NCBI GenBank assembly: GCA_035491895.1
Contig: DATJJY010000100.1
Coordinates: forward strand, 1-30,696
Direction: 5' to 3'
Length of the DNA: 30,696 bases
From: DASTHG01 sp035491895
GTDB lineage: Bacteria > Gemmatimonadota > Gemmatimonadetes > Gemmatimonadales > GWC2-71-9
Shown here: in pieces, positions 1-7,947 of the stretch
How positions within the stretch are numbered: the stretch's first letter is position 1
How the letters are laid out: every line of letters begins with the position of its first letter
Translations under genes and position numbers: made by a program
Notes under the pieces: generated by a model
Database searches by the model: none
Seen by the model: only the letters and a program-made list of their open reading frames with translations
Told to the model about the DNA's origin: nothing

Positions 1-1389
1 CGACGCCACATTCACGCGCACATTCTCGACCGCCCCTCGTACCGCGGTGCGAGCCAGCTCCTCGGCCACCTTCGCGTCCGAGCGCGCGTTCTTGTTGCCG
101 ATCGCGCCGATCTCCCGTGCCAGCTCTCCGAGGCGGGCGGCGCGGCGCACCACGTCGAGCGGGGTCACGGCGGCGCCGAGCAGCGCGGCGTCGACCCCCG
201 CGCCGCGGCCGGGATCGTCCTTGGGAACACGATAGGCGGCGCTCACGCGGGCGTACGCCGCGGCATCGTCGTCCACCAGGCGGCGCAGCTCGGCCCGGAG
301 CGCATCGGCCTCGTCGCGTATGGCGCGCGCCCGCTCGTCGACCGCCGCGTAGGCCTTCCGGCCGATCGTGAGCCGCGCCACCATCGCCACCAGGGCGCCG
401 GCGAGGGTGCCCGCCAGCGCGGCGGCGCTCCCGCCACCGGGGACGGGATTGGGCCCGGCGAGCTCCTCCACCCAGCCGTCGAGCGTCGGACCCTCCGCGG
501 CGCGGATCTTCGCCTCGAGGAGATGCTCGGCGGCGTCGGGAAGCTGGAGAAAGGCCGTCCCAGCGCCGATGATGCCGCGCTCGGGAATGAGGCCGACCAG
601 CTCGCTGCGCTCGATCGCCACCCCGCGGGCCCCAGCGAGCTCCTTGACCCGGGTGAAGACGGCGGCGGGGGAAGTGACGTCGATGTCGAGCAGGTTCATC
701 GAGACCTGCGCCCGGCCGCCGACGTCGAAGCCGCTCGCCTGCACGGCGGGCAACCCGCCGCTCGAGGTGCGGATCTGCCTGGCGATCTCCTTGGCGACGG
801 CGACGTCCGGCGAAGCGAGGTAGATGTTGAAGGCGACAAGGAACGGCCGCGCGCCGATCGCCGTGACGCCGGCCGTCGGATGGATGCGGCGCGGCCCGAA
901 ATCCGGGTCCGCCGCCGGATCGGCGCCGATGCGCTCGCGCAGCCCTTCGAATTCTCCCTTGCGTACGTCGGGGAGCCGCTCCCGCTCCGGTCGAGCGGCC
1001 GCGCGCGCATAGAGGTACACGGGAATCTCGAGGTCCCGTCCCACCCGCTCGCCGAGCTGGCGTGCCAGCGCCACGCACTCATCCATCGTCACGTCGCGCA
1101 CCGGGATGAACGGCACGACGTCAGTCGCCCCCATGCGCGGATGCTCGCCCGAGTGCCTGGTCATGTCGATGCGCTCGCGCGCGACGGCGATCGCCCGGAA
1201 TGCCGCCTCCGCGGCCGCGGCGGGCGGCGCCACCAGCGTGAACACCGCGCGGTGGTGCGCGGCATCGGCCTGCACGTCGAGCAGTCGCACACCCGGGACG
1301 CCGGTGAGGGCGGCGCGCAGCGCGTCGATGGTCGCCCGATCGCGGCCTTCGGAGAAATTCGGAACGCACTCGACCAACGGTGAGGGCAT
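1..1389 (-). CDS. ftcD: glutamate formiminotransferase / formiminotetrahydrofolate cyclodeaminase (partial, C-terminus off window)
   Basis: Bifunctional enzyme of histidine degradation and one-carbon metabolism: it moves the formimino group of formiminoglutamate to tetrahydrofolate, then cyclodeaminates the product to methenyl-THF. Reading the minus strand from the ATG at 1389 gives 463 uninterrupted codons to the window edge, so the stop is missing. Seen: VPNFSEGRD at residues 9-17, the formiminotransferase start signature; HSGEHPRMG around 79-87, which carries the catalytic-type His (H83); then a GPNPVPGGGSAAAL stretch near residue 310, the hallmark of the cyclodeaminase domain. The two activities are therefore fused as in animal FTCD, rather than separate as in many bacteria. 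An AGAGG lies about 6 nt before the ATG. It sits 59 nt downstream of the inositol monophosphatase on the same strand, with a repeat hairpin between them. Confidence 0.95.
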   Translation of the reverse strand, partial: MPSPLVECVPNFSEGRDRATIDALRAALTGVPGVRLLDVQADAAHHRAVFTLVAPPAAAAEAAFRAIAVARERIDMTRHSGEHPRMGATDVVPFIPVRDVTMDECVALARQLGERVGRDLEIPVYLYARAAARPERERLPDVRKGEFEGLRERIGADPAADPDFGPRRIHPTAGVTAIGARPFLVAFNIYLASPDVAVAKEIARQIRTSSGGLPAVQASGFDVGGRAQVSMNLLDIDVTSPAAVFTRVKELAGARGVAIERSELVGLIPERGIIGAGTAFLQLPDAAEHLLEAKIRAAEGPTLDGWVEELAGPNPVPGGGSAAALAGTLAGALVAMVARLTIGRKAYAAVDERARAIRDEADALRAELRRLVDDDAAAYARVSAAYRVPKDDPGRGAGVDAALLGAAVTPLDVVRRAARLGELAREIGAIGNKNARSDAKVAEELARTAVRGAVENVRVNVAS

Positions 1390-1410
1390 GGCAGACCTCT
1401 AGTGGAGTGC

Positions 1411-1466
1411 AAAACGAAGAATGCAGAATGCAGAATGGCAGCAATTCATCATTTTGCATTTTTCAA
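1411..1466. repeat. AGAATGC tandem repeat forming an imperfect inverted repeat
   Basis: Three copies of the 7-mer AGAATGC (the last ends in G) occupy 1418-1438. A related AATGCAAAATGATG sequence on the opposite strand (1447-1463) is complementary to the first arm at about 12 of 14 positions, so the element can fold into an AT-rich hairpin. The right arm contains the last codons and TGA of the inositol monophosphatase gene (1449-1451). It stands out as AT-rich in GC-rich surroundings. It may act as a terminator or processing hairpin between the two minus-strand genes; that role is inference. Confidence 0.7.
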
Positions 1467-2240
1467 CAGATCCAACAGCCACTTGTGCAGCGTCGGGTTC
1501 GCGGCCACGACCGAGCCGTCGCGCAGCATGTCGTCGCCCCCCGTGGCGGTCGTCACGACGCCGCCCGCTTCGCGCACCAGCACGATCCCCGCCGCGATGT
1601 CCCACGGTGCGAGTGTCAGCTCCCAGAAGGCGTCGAAGCGCCCGGCGGCGACGTCGGCAAGATCGAGCGCCGCGGCGCCGGCGCGCCGGATGCCGCTGGT
1701 CGAACGGCACACCACCGCGAACTGTCGCAGATACTCTTCCAGCCGGTCCAGCTCCTTGAAGGGAAATCCCGTTCCCACGAGCGCGCGCCTGGGGTCGGTG
1801 AGCCCCGCGATGGTCAGACGGGTGGCCCCGGACCAGGCGCCGAGGCCCCGCGCCGCCCGGTAGGAGATATCGCGGGTGACGTCGTGCACCACGCCGACGC
1901 TCAGCACGCCGTCGACCAGCGCCCCGATCGAGATGGCGTACTGCGGGTAGCCATGCAGGAAATTGGTCGTGCCGTCGAGCGGGTCGACGAGCCAGACGAT
2001 TTCGCCGCGATACTCCGCGTTGGGCGACAGCTCCTCGCCGACGACGATCGAGCCGGGCAGCATGCCGGTGAGCGTCTCGGCGATCAGCTCCTCGGACTCG
2101 CGGTCGACCTGCGTCGCGAAGTCGTGCCGGGACTTCTCCGTCCAGCGGTCGGCAACCGGCGGCCGGGCGGCGCGAACGAGGTTCGCCGCCCGCTCGGCAG
2201 CCCGCTCGGCGATGTCGACTAAGTCCTTGAGAGCCCGCAC
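1449..2240 (-). CDS. inositol monophosphatase family protein
   Basis: Mg-dependent phosphatase of the SuhB/IMPase family, probably hydrolysing inositol-1-phosphate or a related sugar phosphate. At 263 aa it is normal family length. Metal-binding motifs are visible: GEE at 68-70, VDPLDGTTNF at 85-94 (D86, D89) and APWDIAAG at 211-218 (D214). The GTG start at 2240 is the only good one upstream of the first helix, and the gap to the divergent trpS is only 39 bp. SD support is weak: a GAGGGGA lies about 14 nt upstream. The C-terminus (LLKNAK) is encoded inside the AGAATGC repeat, so the last residues may be repeat-derived. Substrate cannot be told from sequence. Confidence 0.93.
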   Translation of the reverse strand: MRALKDLVDIAERAAERAANLVRAARPPVADRWTEKSRHDFATQVDRESEELIAETLTGMLPGSIVVGEELSPNAEYRGEIVWLVDPLDGTTNFLHGYPQYAISIGALVDGVLSVGVVHDVTRDISYRAARGLGAWSGATRLTIAGLTDPRRALVGTGFPFKELDRLEEYLRQFAVVCRSTSGIRRAGAAALDLADVAAGRFDAFWELTLAPWDIAAGIVLVREAGGVVTTATGGDDMLRDGSVVAANPTLHKWLLDLLKNAK

Positions 2241-2241
2241 C

Positions 2242-2271
2242 TTGCGACTGTTCCCCTCAGCCTCTTAGGTT
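2242..2271 (+). promoter_or_regulatory. promoter of trpS, near-leaderless
   Basis: TTGCGA (2242-2247), an 18-nt spacer and TAGGTT (2266-2271) fit a sigma70-type promoter. The ATG of trpS follows 8 nt after the -10 box, so transcription would begin at or next to the start codon. No Shine-Dalgarno sequence is present. The same TAGGTT box with the same 18-nt spacer recurs before the histidine kinase at 22946-22975. Confidence 0.5.
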
Positions 2272-2279
2272 GTGACCCC

Positions 2280-3266
2280 ATGGCGCGCGTGTTCAGCGGC
2301 ATCCAGCCCTCCGGTGAGCTGCACATCGGCAACTACCTCGGCGCCGTCAAGAACTGGGTCCGGCTGCAGCATCAGCACGAGTGCCTGATCTGCATCGTCG
2401 ACCTGCACGCGATCACGCAACCCTACGAGCCCGCCGAGCTGGCGCAGCGTACGCACGACATGGCGGTGAGTCTGCTGGCCGCCGGCATCGATCCCGCCAA
2501 GACGATTCTCTTCGTCCAGTCGCACGTGGCGGAGCACCCCGCGCTCAGCTGGCTCCTCACCAGCGTGACGCCGCTCGGCGAGCTGGAGCGGCAGACCCAA
2601 TACAAGGACAAGGCGCAGCGTCAGGAAAGCGTGTCCGCGGGGCTGCTCAGCTATCCGATTCTACAGTCCGCCGACGTGTTGCTCTACCTCGCCACGCTGG
2701 TGCCGGTGGGAGAGGACCAGCTGCAACACCTCGAGCTGATGCGCGAGATCGCCCGGCGCTGGAATCACCGCTTCGGTGCGTATTTCCCGGAGCCCGAAGC
2801 CCAGCTCACCGCGACGAAACGCGTGCTCGGTCTGGACGGCCGGGCGAAGATGTCCAAGAGTCTCGGCAACACGATCGGCCTGCTCGAGTCGCCCGAGGCG
2901 ATCTGGGAGAAGCTGCGCCCGGCCGCGACCGATCCCGCCCGCAAGACGCGCAAGGATCCGGGGAATCCGGACATCTGCAACATCTTCACGATCCATCAGG
3001 GATTCTCACCGCCCGACGTGCAGGCGGACGTGGCACTGAAATGCCGCACCGCCGGCTGGGGGTGTCTCGACTGCAAGCGCGTGCTCGCGGACCATATCAT
3101 AGCCGAGCTCACGCCGATCCGCGAGCGTGCGGCGGCGTTGCAGGCGAATCCGGCAGGCGTGCGCGCCACTCTGCGCGCCGGCGCCGCGCGCGCCCGGGCC
3201 ATCGCACAGCGGACGATGCACGAAGTCCGCCGCCGCATGGGATTCCTCGACCCCGCGGAGGACTGA
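2280..3266 (+). CDS. trpS: tryptophanyl-tRNA synthetase
   Basis: Charges tRNA-Trp with tryptophan in the cytoplasm. Class I synthetase of 328 aa, the usual bacterial length. The HIGH-type motif appears as HIGN at residues 15-18 in SGELHIGNYLGA, and KMSKS is at 190-194. The conserved LTSVTPLGELERQTQYKDK block (about 93-111) is also typical of TrpRS. The ATG at 2280 matches the expected N-terminus only a few residues before the fold begins. It leads a six-gene chain: its TGA overlaps the ATG of the MgtC gene by one base. No trp operon genes are nearby. Confidence 0.97.
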   Translation: MARVFSGIQPSGELHIGNYLGAVKNWVRLQHQHECLICIVDLHAITQPYEPAELAQRTHDMAVSLLAAGIDPAKTILFVQSHVAEHPALSWLLTSVTPLGELERQTQYKDKAQRQESVSAGLLSYPILQSADVLLYLATLVPVGEDQLQHLELMREIARRWNHRFGAYFPEPEAQLTATKRVLGLDGRAKMSKSLGNTIGLLESPEAIWEKLRPAATDPARKTRKDPGNPDICNIFTIHQGFSPPDVQADVALKCRTAGWGCLDCKRVLADHIIAELTPIRERAAALQANPAGVRATLRAGAARARAIAQRTMHEVRRRMGFLDPAED

Positions 3267-3934
3267 TGCCCGACTTCGGCGGGATGACCGAGACGCTGCA
3301 CCTTGAGCTGCTGCTGCAGGTGGTGCTGGCGACGGTGCTGGGCGGGGCGATCGGGATGGAGCGGGAGCTGTCGGGCAAGCCGGCCGGTCTCAGGACCAAC
3401 ATTCTGATCTGCGTCGGCGCGACGCTGTTCACCGTCCTGTCACTCAAGCTCGCGGCGATCCGGGGCGACCCGGCGCGCGTCGCCGCGCAGATCCTGCCGG
3501 GCGTGGGCTTCATCGGCGCCGGCACCATCCTGCACGCCCGCGGCTCCGTCACCGGACTGACCAGCGCCGCCACGATCTGGGTCGTGGCCGCCATCGGCAT
3601 GGCGCTGGGCGCCGGCGCCTACACCGAAGCGGTCGGCACGACACTCCTCGTCATGCTCATACTCGCCGGGTTGGAGAACCTGGAGGACTTCGTGGCGCGG
3701 CGCTCCACGCACAGCCACCTCCTGATCCACGCCCAACCCGAGGTGAGCGCGCTCGAAGAGCTGGAATCGCTGGTGCGCCGCTCCGGGCTTACCGTCTCAC
3801 GGGTCGAGTCACGGCGCGAGAACGTCGATCTCGTCGTCGAATTCGACCTGCGGGGCCCGAAGCGACTCCACGATCAGGCGAAGCTCGCCATGCTGCATCA
3901 TCCGCTCGTTCGCTCCGTTTCCACCGGAGAGTGA
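3266..3934 (+). CDS. MgtC/SapB family membrane protein
   Basis: Inner-membrane protein of the MgtC/SapB family, associated with magnesium homeostasis and acid or intracellular stress in other bacteria. It is 222 aa. Family blocks are present: GGAIGMERELSGKPAGLRTN (about 27-45), LPGVGFIGAGTIL (77-89) and TGLTSAATIWVVAAIGMALG (96-115). About four hydrophobic helices lie between residues 12 and 137. The remaining 85 residues form a soluble C-terminal domain of the ACT-like type seen in long MgtC proteins. The start at 3266 overlaps the trpS stop; the next Met (residue 7) is a possible alternative. Its stop overlaps the next gene's GTG. Confidence 0.93.
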   Translation: MPDFGGMTETLHLELLLQVVLATVLGGAIGMERELSGKPAGLRTNILICVGATLFTVLSLKLAAIRGDPARVAAQILPGVGFIGAGTILHARGSVTGLTSAATIWVVAAIGMALGAGAYTEAVGTTLLVMLILAGLENLEDFVARRSTHSHLLIHAQPEVSALEELESLVRRSGLTVSRVESRRENVDLVVEFDLRGPKRLHDQAKLAMLHHPLVRSVSTGE

Positions 3935-4959
3935 CTCGCCGCCTGGTGCTCGATCTGCGGGCCCAACGACCCGTCTGGCGCGTGACGCCCGAGGTCGTGG
4001 CTGCGGTGCGAGGCGCCGTGGGCGCGGACTGGGACGTGGTCGAGATCGCCGCGCCGATCTCGTCGGACGGCGACGGCGGCGGCGGATCACCCGAGGCGGT
4101 GGCGGCGGCGCGCGGCGCGGAGATCTATCTCGGTTTCGGCCTGCCGCCGGGAGTGATCGACGCCGGACGCGAGTCGCTGCGCTGGGCGCACACCTGCACC
4201 GCGGGGGTCGGGGCGGTCCTCGAGGGGCTGCGCGGCACCGGCATCGTCCTCACCAACTCGGCCGGCATTCACGCGGAGCCGATCGCCGACTGGGTGCTCG
4301 CCGCGATCACGCACTTCGCCCGGTCGTTCGACGTGCTGGTGCGGGCGCAGGCGGAGCGGCGCTGGGCGCAGGGGATGTTCGGCGACAAGAGCGTGCGCGT
4401 CCGCGAGCTCGCCCGCCTGCGCGTGGGCGTCTTCGGCATGGGGGGCATCGGCAGTGCCGTGGCGCGGCGGGCGCTGGCGCTCGGGATGCGGGTGGCGGGT
4501 GTGCGTCGTCGTCCGGCCGCGGGCGGTCCGCCGGGCGTCGCCTGGGTCGGCGGGCCGGGAGACCTGGGACGCCTCGCCGCCGAGAGCGACGTGCTGGTCA
4601 TCGCCGCGCCGCGCACCAGCGGCACCGACGGCGCGGTCGGTCGCGCCGTGCTCGAGCGACTGCCGCCCGGCGCGATCGTGATCAACGTCTCCCGCGGCGC
4701 GCTGCTCGACTCGGACGCGCTGCTCGAGCTGCTCGACCGTCAGGCGCTGCGCGGCGCGGCCCTCGACGTCTTCGCAGTCGAGCCCTTGCCGCCGGAGCAC
4801 CCGCTGTGGGTCCATCCGCGGGTGCTCGTCAGCCCGCATGTGAGTCCGGTCACCGATCATTTCTGGGAGCGCGAGGCGACCCTCATTCTGGACAACCTGC
4901 AGCGCTATCTTGCAGGGTCGCCGCTCGTCAACGTTGTGGACAAGGACGCCGGGTACTGA
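3931..4959 (+). CDS. D-isomer-specific 2-hydroxyacid dehydrogenase
   Basis: NAD(P)-dependent oxidoreductase interconverting a 2-oxo acid and a D-2-hydroxy acid. It is 342 aa. The Rossmann dinucleotide motif is VGVFGMGGIGSAVARR (165-180). The catalytic trio is visible as Arg255 in INVSRGALLD, Glu284 in FAVEPLP and His303 in SPHVS. The N-terminal 110 residues are the divergent substrate domain, with a Gly/Asp-rich loop at about 45-53. The GTG start overlaps the mgtC TGA (GTGA), and the stop directly abuts the pilT ATG. Whether it is a glyoxylate/hydroxypyruvate reductase or a phosphoglycerate dehydrogenase relative is not clear; there is no C-terminal ACT domain as in many SerA proteins. Confidence 0.93.
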   Translation: MTRRLVLDLRAQRPVWRVTPEVVAAVRGAVGADWDVVEIAAPISSDGDGGGGSPEAVAAARGAEIYLGFGLPPGVIDAGRESLRWAHTCTAGVGAVLEGLRGTGIVLTNSAGIHAEPIADWVLAAITHFARSFDVLVRAQAERRWAQGMFGDKSVRVRELARLRVGVFGMGGIGSAVARRALALGMRVAGVRRRPAAGGPPGVAWVGGPGDLGRLAAESDVLVIAAPRTSGTDGAVGRAVLERLPPGAIVINVSRGALLDSDALLELLDRQALRGAALDVFAVEPLPPEHPLWVHPRVLVSPHVSPVTDHFWEREATLILDNLQRYLAGSPLVNVVDKDAGY

Positions 4960-6147
4960 ATGGAAAAGATCATCAAGGCAGCCGTCGACCGCGGGGCGTC
5001 GGACCTCCACATCAAGGCGGGCGACGTCTTTCGCGCCCGGATCAACGGGCGCCTCGTGCCGCTCACGAAACAGCGGCTCACCCCTGAGCAGACGAAGGTG
5101 ATCGCGAAACAGCTCATCCCCACCGAAGAAGACCGCGCCCGCATCGACAAGATCCGCGACTACGACTGCTCCTGGGGTATGCCGGGGATCGGGCGGTTCC
5201 GGGTGAGCATTCTGCGGCAACGCTCCTCGTTCATGATCGTCATGCGGGTGATTCCCTTCGACGTCCCGAGCTTCGAGTCGCTCAAGCTCCCGCCGGTGCT
5301 CGCCCAGGTGGCCAGCGCCGAGCGCGGCATGATCCTCGTGACCGGGGTCACCGGATCGGGCAAGACGTCCACCATGGCGGCGATGGTCAATCACATCAAT
5401 CAGACGCAGCACAAGCACGTGCTGACCCTCGAGAATCCGATCGAATTCCTGCACCGCGACGTCAACTGCTCGATCACCCAGCGCGAGATCGGCACCGATA
5501 CCGATGATTTCCGGATGGGGCTGCGCTCGGCGCTGCGCCAGGATCCGGACGTCGTCATGATCGGCGAGATGCGTGACAGCGAGACGATCGACACCGCGAT
5601 GAAGGCCGCCGAGACGGGCCACCTGCTGATCTCGACGCTGCATACGCCCGACGCGATCAGTACCGTTGGCCGTATCGTCGCAATGTTCCCAGCCGAAGAG
5701 CAGGGCGTCGCCCGGCTGCGGCTCTCGGAAGCGCTGCAGGCAGTGGTGTCGCAGCGGCTGCTGCCGCGGGCCGATGGGAAAGGACGGGCCGCGGCGCTGG
5801 AGATCCTGATCTGCACCGGGCGGGCGCGCGACATGATCCGCGACACCGAGCACACCAGCGAGCTGTACGACTACATCAAGGAATCGCGCGAGCAGTACGG
5901 CATGCAGACGTTCGACCAGCATCTCATGGAGCTCGTCGCCGACGGGACGGTGACCTACGAGACCGCGCTCGCCGCCGCGTCCAATCCCGCCGATTTCGAG
6001 CTGCAGCTGCGCACCCTGGCGCGGCTCTCGCAGACCAAGATTCGAGCCATCGAGGTGGAGCCCAAGGAGACCGGAGAGACGGACGGAGGAGGGGACCGGC
6101 CGGCCGGCTTCACGGACGACCTCTCCGACATGCTCCCCTCGCCGTGA
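4960..6147 (+). CDS. pilT: type IV pilus retraction ATPase PilT family
   Basis: Hexameric cytoplasmic motor ATPase that powers pilus retraction. It is 395 aa. The N-terminal PAS-like half opens with the family signature ASDLHIKAG (13-21). The ATPase half shows Walker A GVTGSGKTST (129-138), the LENPIEF Asp-box region (157-163), Walker B DVVMIGEMRD (197-206) and the His box TGHLLISTLHT (219-229). Length is nearer PilU (about 380) than classic PilT (about 345), because of an acidic, Gly/Pro-rich tail after about residue 365. The ATG abuts the preceding TGA. No other pilus gene is in the window, so this is a stand-alone pilT within a metabolic operon. Confidence 0.95.
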   Translation: MEKIIKAAVDRGASDLHIKAGDVFRARINGRLVPLTKQRLTPEQTKVIAKQLIPTEEDRARIDKIRDYDCSWGMPGIGRFRVSILRQRSSFMIVMRVIPFDVPSFESLKLPPVLAQVASAERGMILVTGVTGSGKTSTMAAMVNHINQTQHKHVLTLENPIEFLHRDVNCSITQREIGTDTDDFRMGLRSALRQDPDVVMIGEMRDSETIDTAMKAAETGHLLISTLHTPDAISTVGRIVAMFPAEEQGVARLRLSEALQAVVSQRLLPRADGKGRAAALEILICTGRARDMIRDTEHTSELYDYIKESREQYGMQTFDQHLMELVADGTVTYETALAAASNPADFELQLRTLARLSQTKIRAIEVEPKETGETDGGGDRPAGFTDDLSDMLPSP

Positions 6148-7022
6148 GCCGGCGGATCGGCGGCGTGCTGGCGCCGATCGCGACGCCGTTCCAGGCGTCG
6201 AGCGGCGACCTCGACCTGGATCGCACCGCCTCGAACGCCCGGCGGTTGTTGGACGACGGCCTCGACGGCATCGTGGCCGCCGGCTCGACGGGCGAAGCAC
6301 CGCTGCTCGAAGCCGAAGAGCAGCGCCGCCTCGTCGCGGCGCTGCGCGCGGTCGTCCCGCCGGGCCGCTGGCTCCTCGCCGGGACCGGCGCCGAGTCGAC
6401 GCGGGCGGCGATCGCGCTGTCGCGCGCGGCGGCGGCGGAAGGGGCCGACGCCGTCCTCGTCCGGCCGCCGTCCTACTTCAGCGCGGCCCATTCGGCGGCC
6501 AGCCTCGCCGGCTATTTTCGGGCGGTCGCGGACGCCTCACCCGTCCCGGTTCTGGTCTACAACATCCCCAAGTACACCCAGCTCCCCCTCGCCCCGGGCC
6601 TGCTGGTCGAGCTCGCAGCGCACGGCAACATCGTCGGCGCGAAAGACTCCTCCGGCGATCCCGAGAATCTCGCGCGCTATCGCGCAGCCGTGCCGCAGTG
6701 GTCGCTGCTCGTCGGATCGGGGTCGCTGCTGCTGCGGGCGGTGGAGCTGCGCTGCCAGGGCGGCATCATGGCGGTCGCCTGCTTCGCGGCTCGGCTCTCG
6801 GTCGATCTGTTCGCGGCCGCGCAGGCGGAGGACTGGGCGCGCGCCCGGGAGCTGCAGACGCGCCTCGCCGTCCTCGACAAGGAGATCGTCGGGAAACTGG
6901 GCCCGGCGGGGATCAAGGCGGCGATGGATTGCGTCGGACTGTACGGCGGGCCGGTGCGCGCGCCGCTCGCGCCGCTCGCCGCGCCGGACCGCGATCGCAT
7001 CGGCCAGCTGCTGGCGGCATGA
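6144..7022 (+). CDS. DapA/HOGA-like aldolase (dihydrodipicolinate synthase family)
   Basis: Class I pyruvate-type aldolase of the DHDPS/N-acetylneuraminate lyase family, 292 aa. Seen: LAPIATPF (9-16), the AAGSTGEAPLLEAEE block (45-59), VPVLVYNIP with catalytic-type Tyr139, and the Schiff-base Lys167 in GAKDSSGD. DapA proteins normally have GTTGE where this has GSTGE, and the C-terminal half (LLVGSGSLLLRAVELRCQGG) recalls 4-hydroxy-2-oxoglutarate aldolase (HOGA). Assignment to lysine biosynthesis is therefore not certain. The GTG start overlaps the pilT stop, and its own TGA overlaps the ATG of the M28 peptidase, so translation is probably coupled. Confidence 0.88.
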   Translation: MSRRIGGVLAPIATPFQASSGDLDLDRTASNARRLLDDGLDGIVAAGSTGEAPLLEAEEQRRLVAALRAVVPPGRWLLAGTGAESTRAAIALSRAAAAEGADAVLVRPPSYFSAAHSAASLAGYFRAVADASPVPVLVYNIPKYTQLPLAPGLLVELAAHGNIVGAKDSSGDPENLARYRAAVPQWSLLVGSGSLLLRAVELRCQGGIMAVACFAARLSVDLFAAAQAEDWARARELQTRLAVLDKEIVGKLGPAGIKAAMDCVGLYGGPVRAPLAPLAAPDRDRIGQLLAA

Positions 7023-7906
7023 GCGGGTATCGGGCGCTGCTCGACGCGCTCGCCCGCCCTCGTTTCGTCGGTACACCGCAGCACGCCGCCGTCCGGGACA
7101 CGCTGAAACGCGAGTTGCAGGCGCGCGGCTACGTCGTCATGGACCACCGGTTCGCGGCGGCGCCGCGCTTTCCGCTGCGCGGCCGGGCGGCGGCCGAGGG
7201 CATCAACCTGATCGCGGTGCGCCCGCGCGTGCGCGTGACGGCGTGGCTCACCGCTCACTACGACTCGAAGGGGCAGCCGCTTTCCATGGCGGGTCGCTTG
7301 CAGCTCGTCGTGCTTGCCCTCGCGATCGTCCCGGTGGTGCTGCTGGCGACGCTTGACGGAGCGAGCCCATGGTGGTGGCTCGCGACACTCGTGCTGCCGT
7401 TGACCTTTCTCGCGCTCAACGTCGCGACCGACGGCTCGCCGGGTGCGGTCGACAACGCCAGCGGGGTGCTGGCCGTGCTCGCCGTGCTCGACCTCCTTCC
7501 CGCCGATGCCCCGGTCGGCGCGATCTTGCTGGACGCCGAGGAGCTGGGGCTCGTAGGCGCGCGCGCGTTGGTGCGCGAGCGTGCGAATCTGTTGCACGAC
7601 ACCAGCCTGATCAACTTCGACGGGATTGACGACCGCGGCGGCGTCGTCGCGTTCGCGCACCGGCCGGGCGCACTCACACGCGCGGTGGCGGATGCCCTGG
7701 GCGTGAGGCCGCGGCGGCGTCTCCCGGTTGTAGTAGACGGTCTGGCCCTCGCCCCCGCTGTACGAGAGTGCCTCACGATCATGAAAGGGGATTGGGGTAC
7801 GATGCGTGTCGTGCACACGCCCCGAGACACTGCGGATCGACTTACATTGTCGGGGGTCGCGGAAGTGGCACGGGCAGTTGCGACAGCCCTCACCCCTCAC
7901 TCCTAA
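7019..7906 (+). CDS. M28 family zinc peptidase with an internal transmembrane hairpin
   Basis: Predicted co-catalytic di-zinc aminopeptidase, 295 aa. All five M28 metal-ligand positions can be placed: His80 (AHYDSKG), Asp145 (GAVDNASG), Glu174 or Glu175 (LLDAEELGLVGA), Asp201 (INFDGIDD) and His266 (VVHTPRDTAD). There is no signal peptide. Instead two hydrophobic stretches (about 94-111 and 117-134, ending in a WWW-containing helix) lie between the first and second zinc ligands, where ordinary M28 enzymes have a short connection. As a pair they would return the chain to the same side of the membrane and tether the catalytic domain. The start overlaps the preceding stop (ATGA). The C-terminus (TALTPHS) is encoded by a CCCTCACCCCTCACTCC low-complexity stretch that looks repeat-derived. 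Confidence 0.87.
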   Translation: MSGYRALLDALARPRFVGTPQHAAVRDTLKRELQARGYVVMDHRFAAAPRFPLRGRAAAEGINLIAVRPRVRVTAWLTAHYDSKGQPLSMAGRLQLVVLALAIVPVVLLATLDGASPWWWLATLVLPLTFLALNVATDGSPGAVDNASGVLAVLAVLDLLPADAPVGAILLDAEELGLVGARALVRERANLLHDTSLINFDGIDDRGGVVAFAHRPGALTRAVADALGVRPRRRLPVVVDGLALAPAVRECLTIMKGDWGTMRVVHTPRDTADRLTLSGVAEVARAVATALTPHS

Positions 7907-7938
7907 TCACCACCCGGCGGCTCGGCGTCTCGGCGTCT
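7885..7938. repeat. short direct repeats at the M28 3' end and before purA
   Basis: Two low-complexity repeats flank the M28 stop. A CCCTCAC / CCCTCACT pair near 7887-7902 encodes the protein's last residues. The 8-mer TCGGCGTC occurs twice in tandem at 7922-7929 and 7930-7937, just before the purA ribosome binding site. Together they fill nearly all of the 41-nt gap. Confidence 0.55.
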
Positions 7939-7947
7939 GGAGGTTGT

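Noticed and set aside
1418..1438. CRISPR array suspected from tandem repeats
   Set aside because: Units are 7 bp and contiguous, without spacers.
4087..6300. Long minus-strand ORF of 737 codons
   Set aside because: It is antisense to the well-supported dehydrogenase and pilT genes. The translation is Arg/His/Asp/Gly-rich with no motif, the usual mirror of GC-rich coding DNA.
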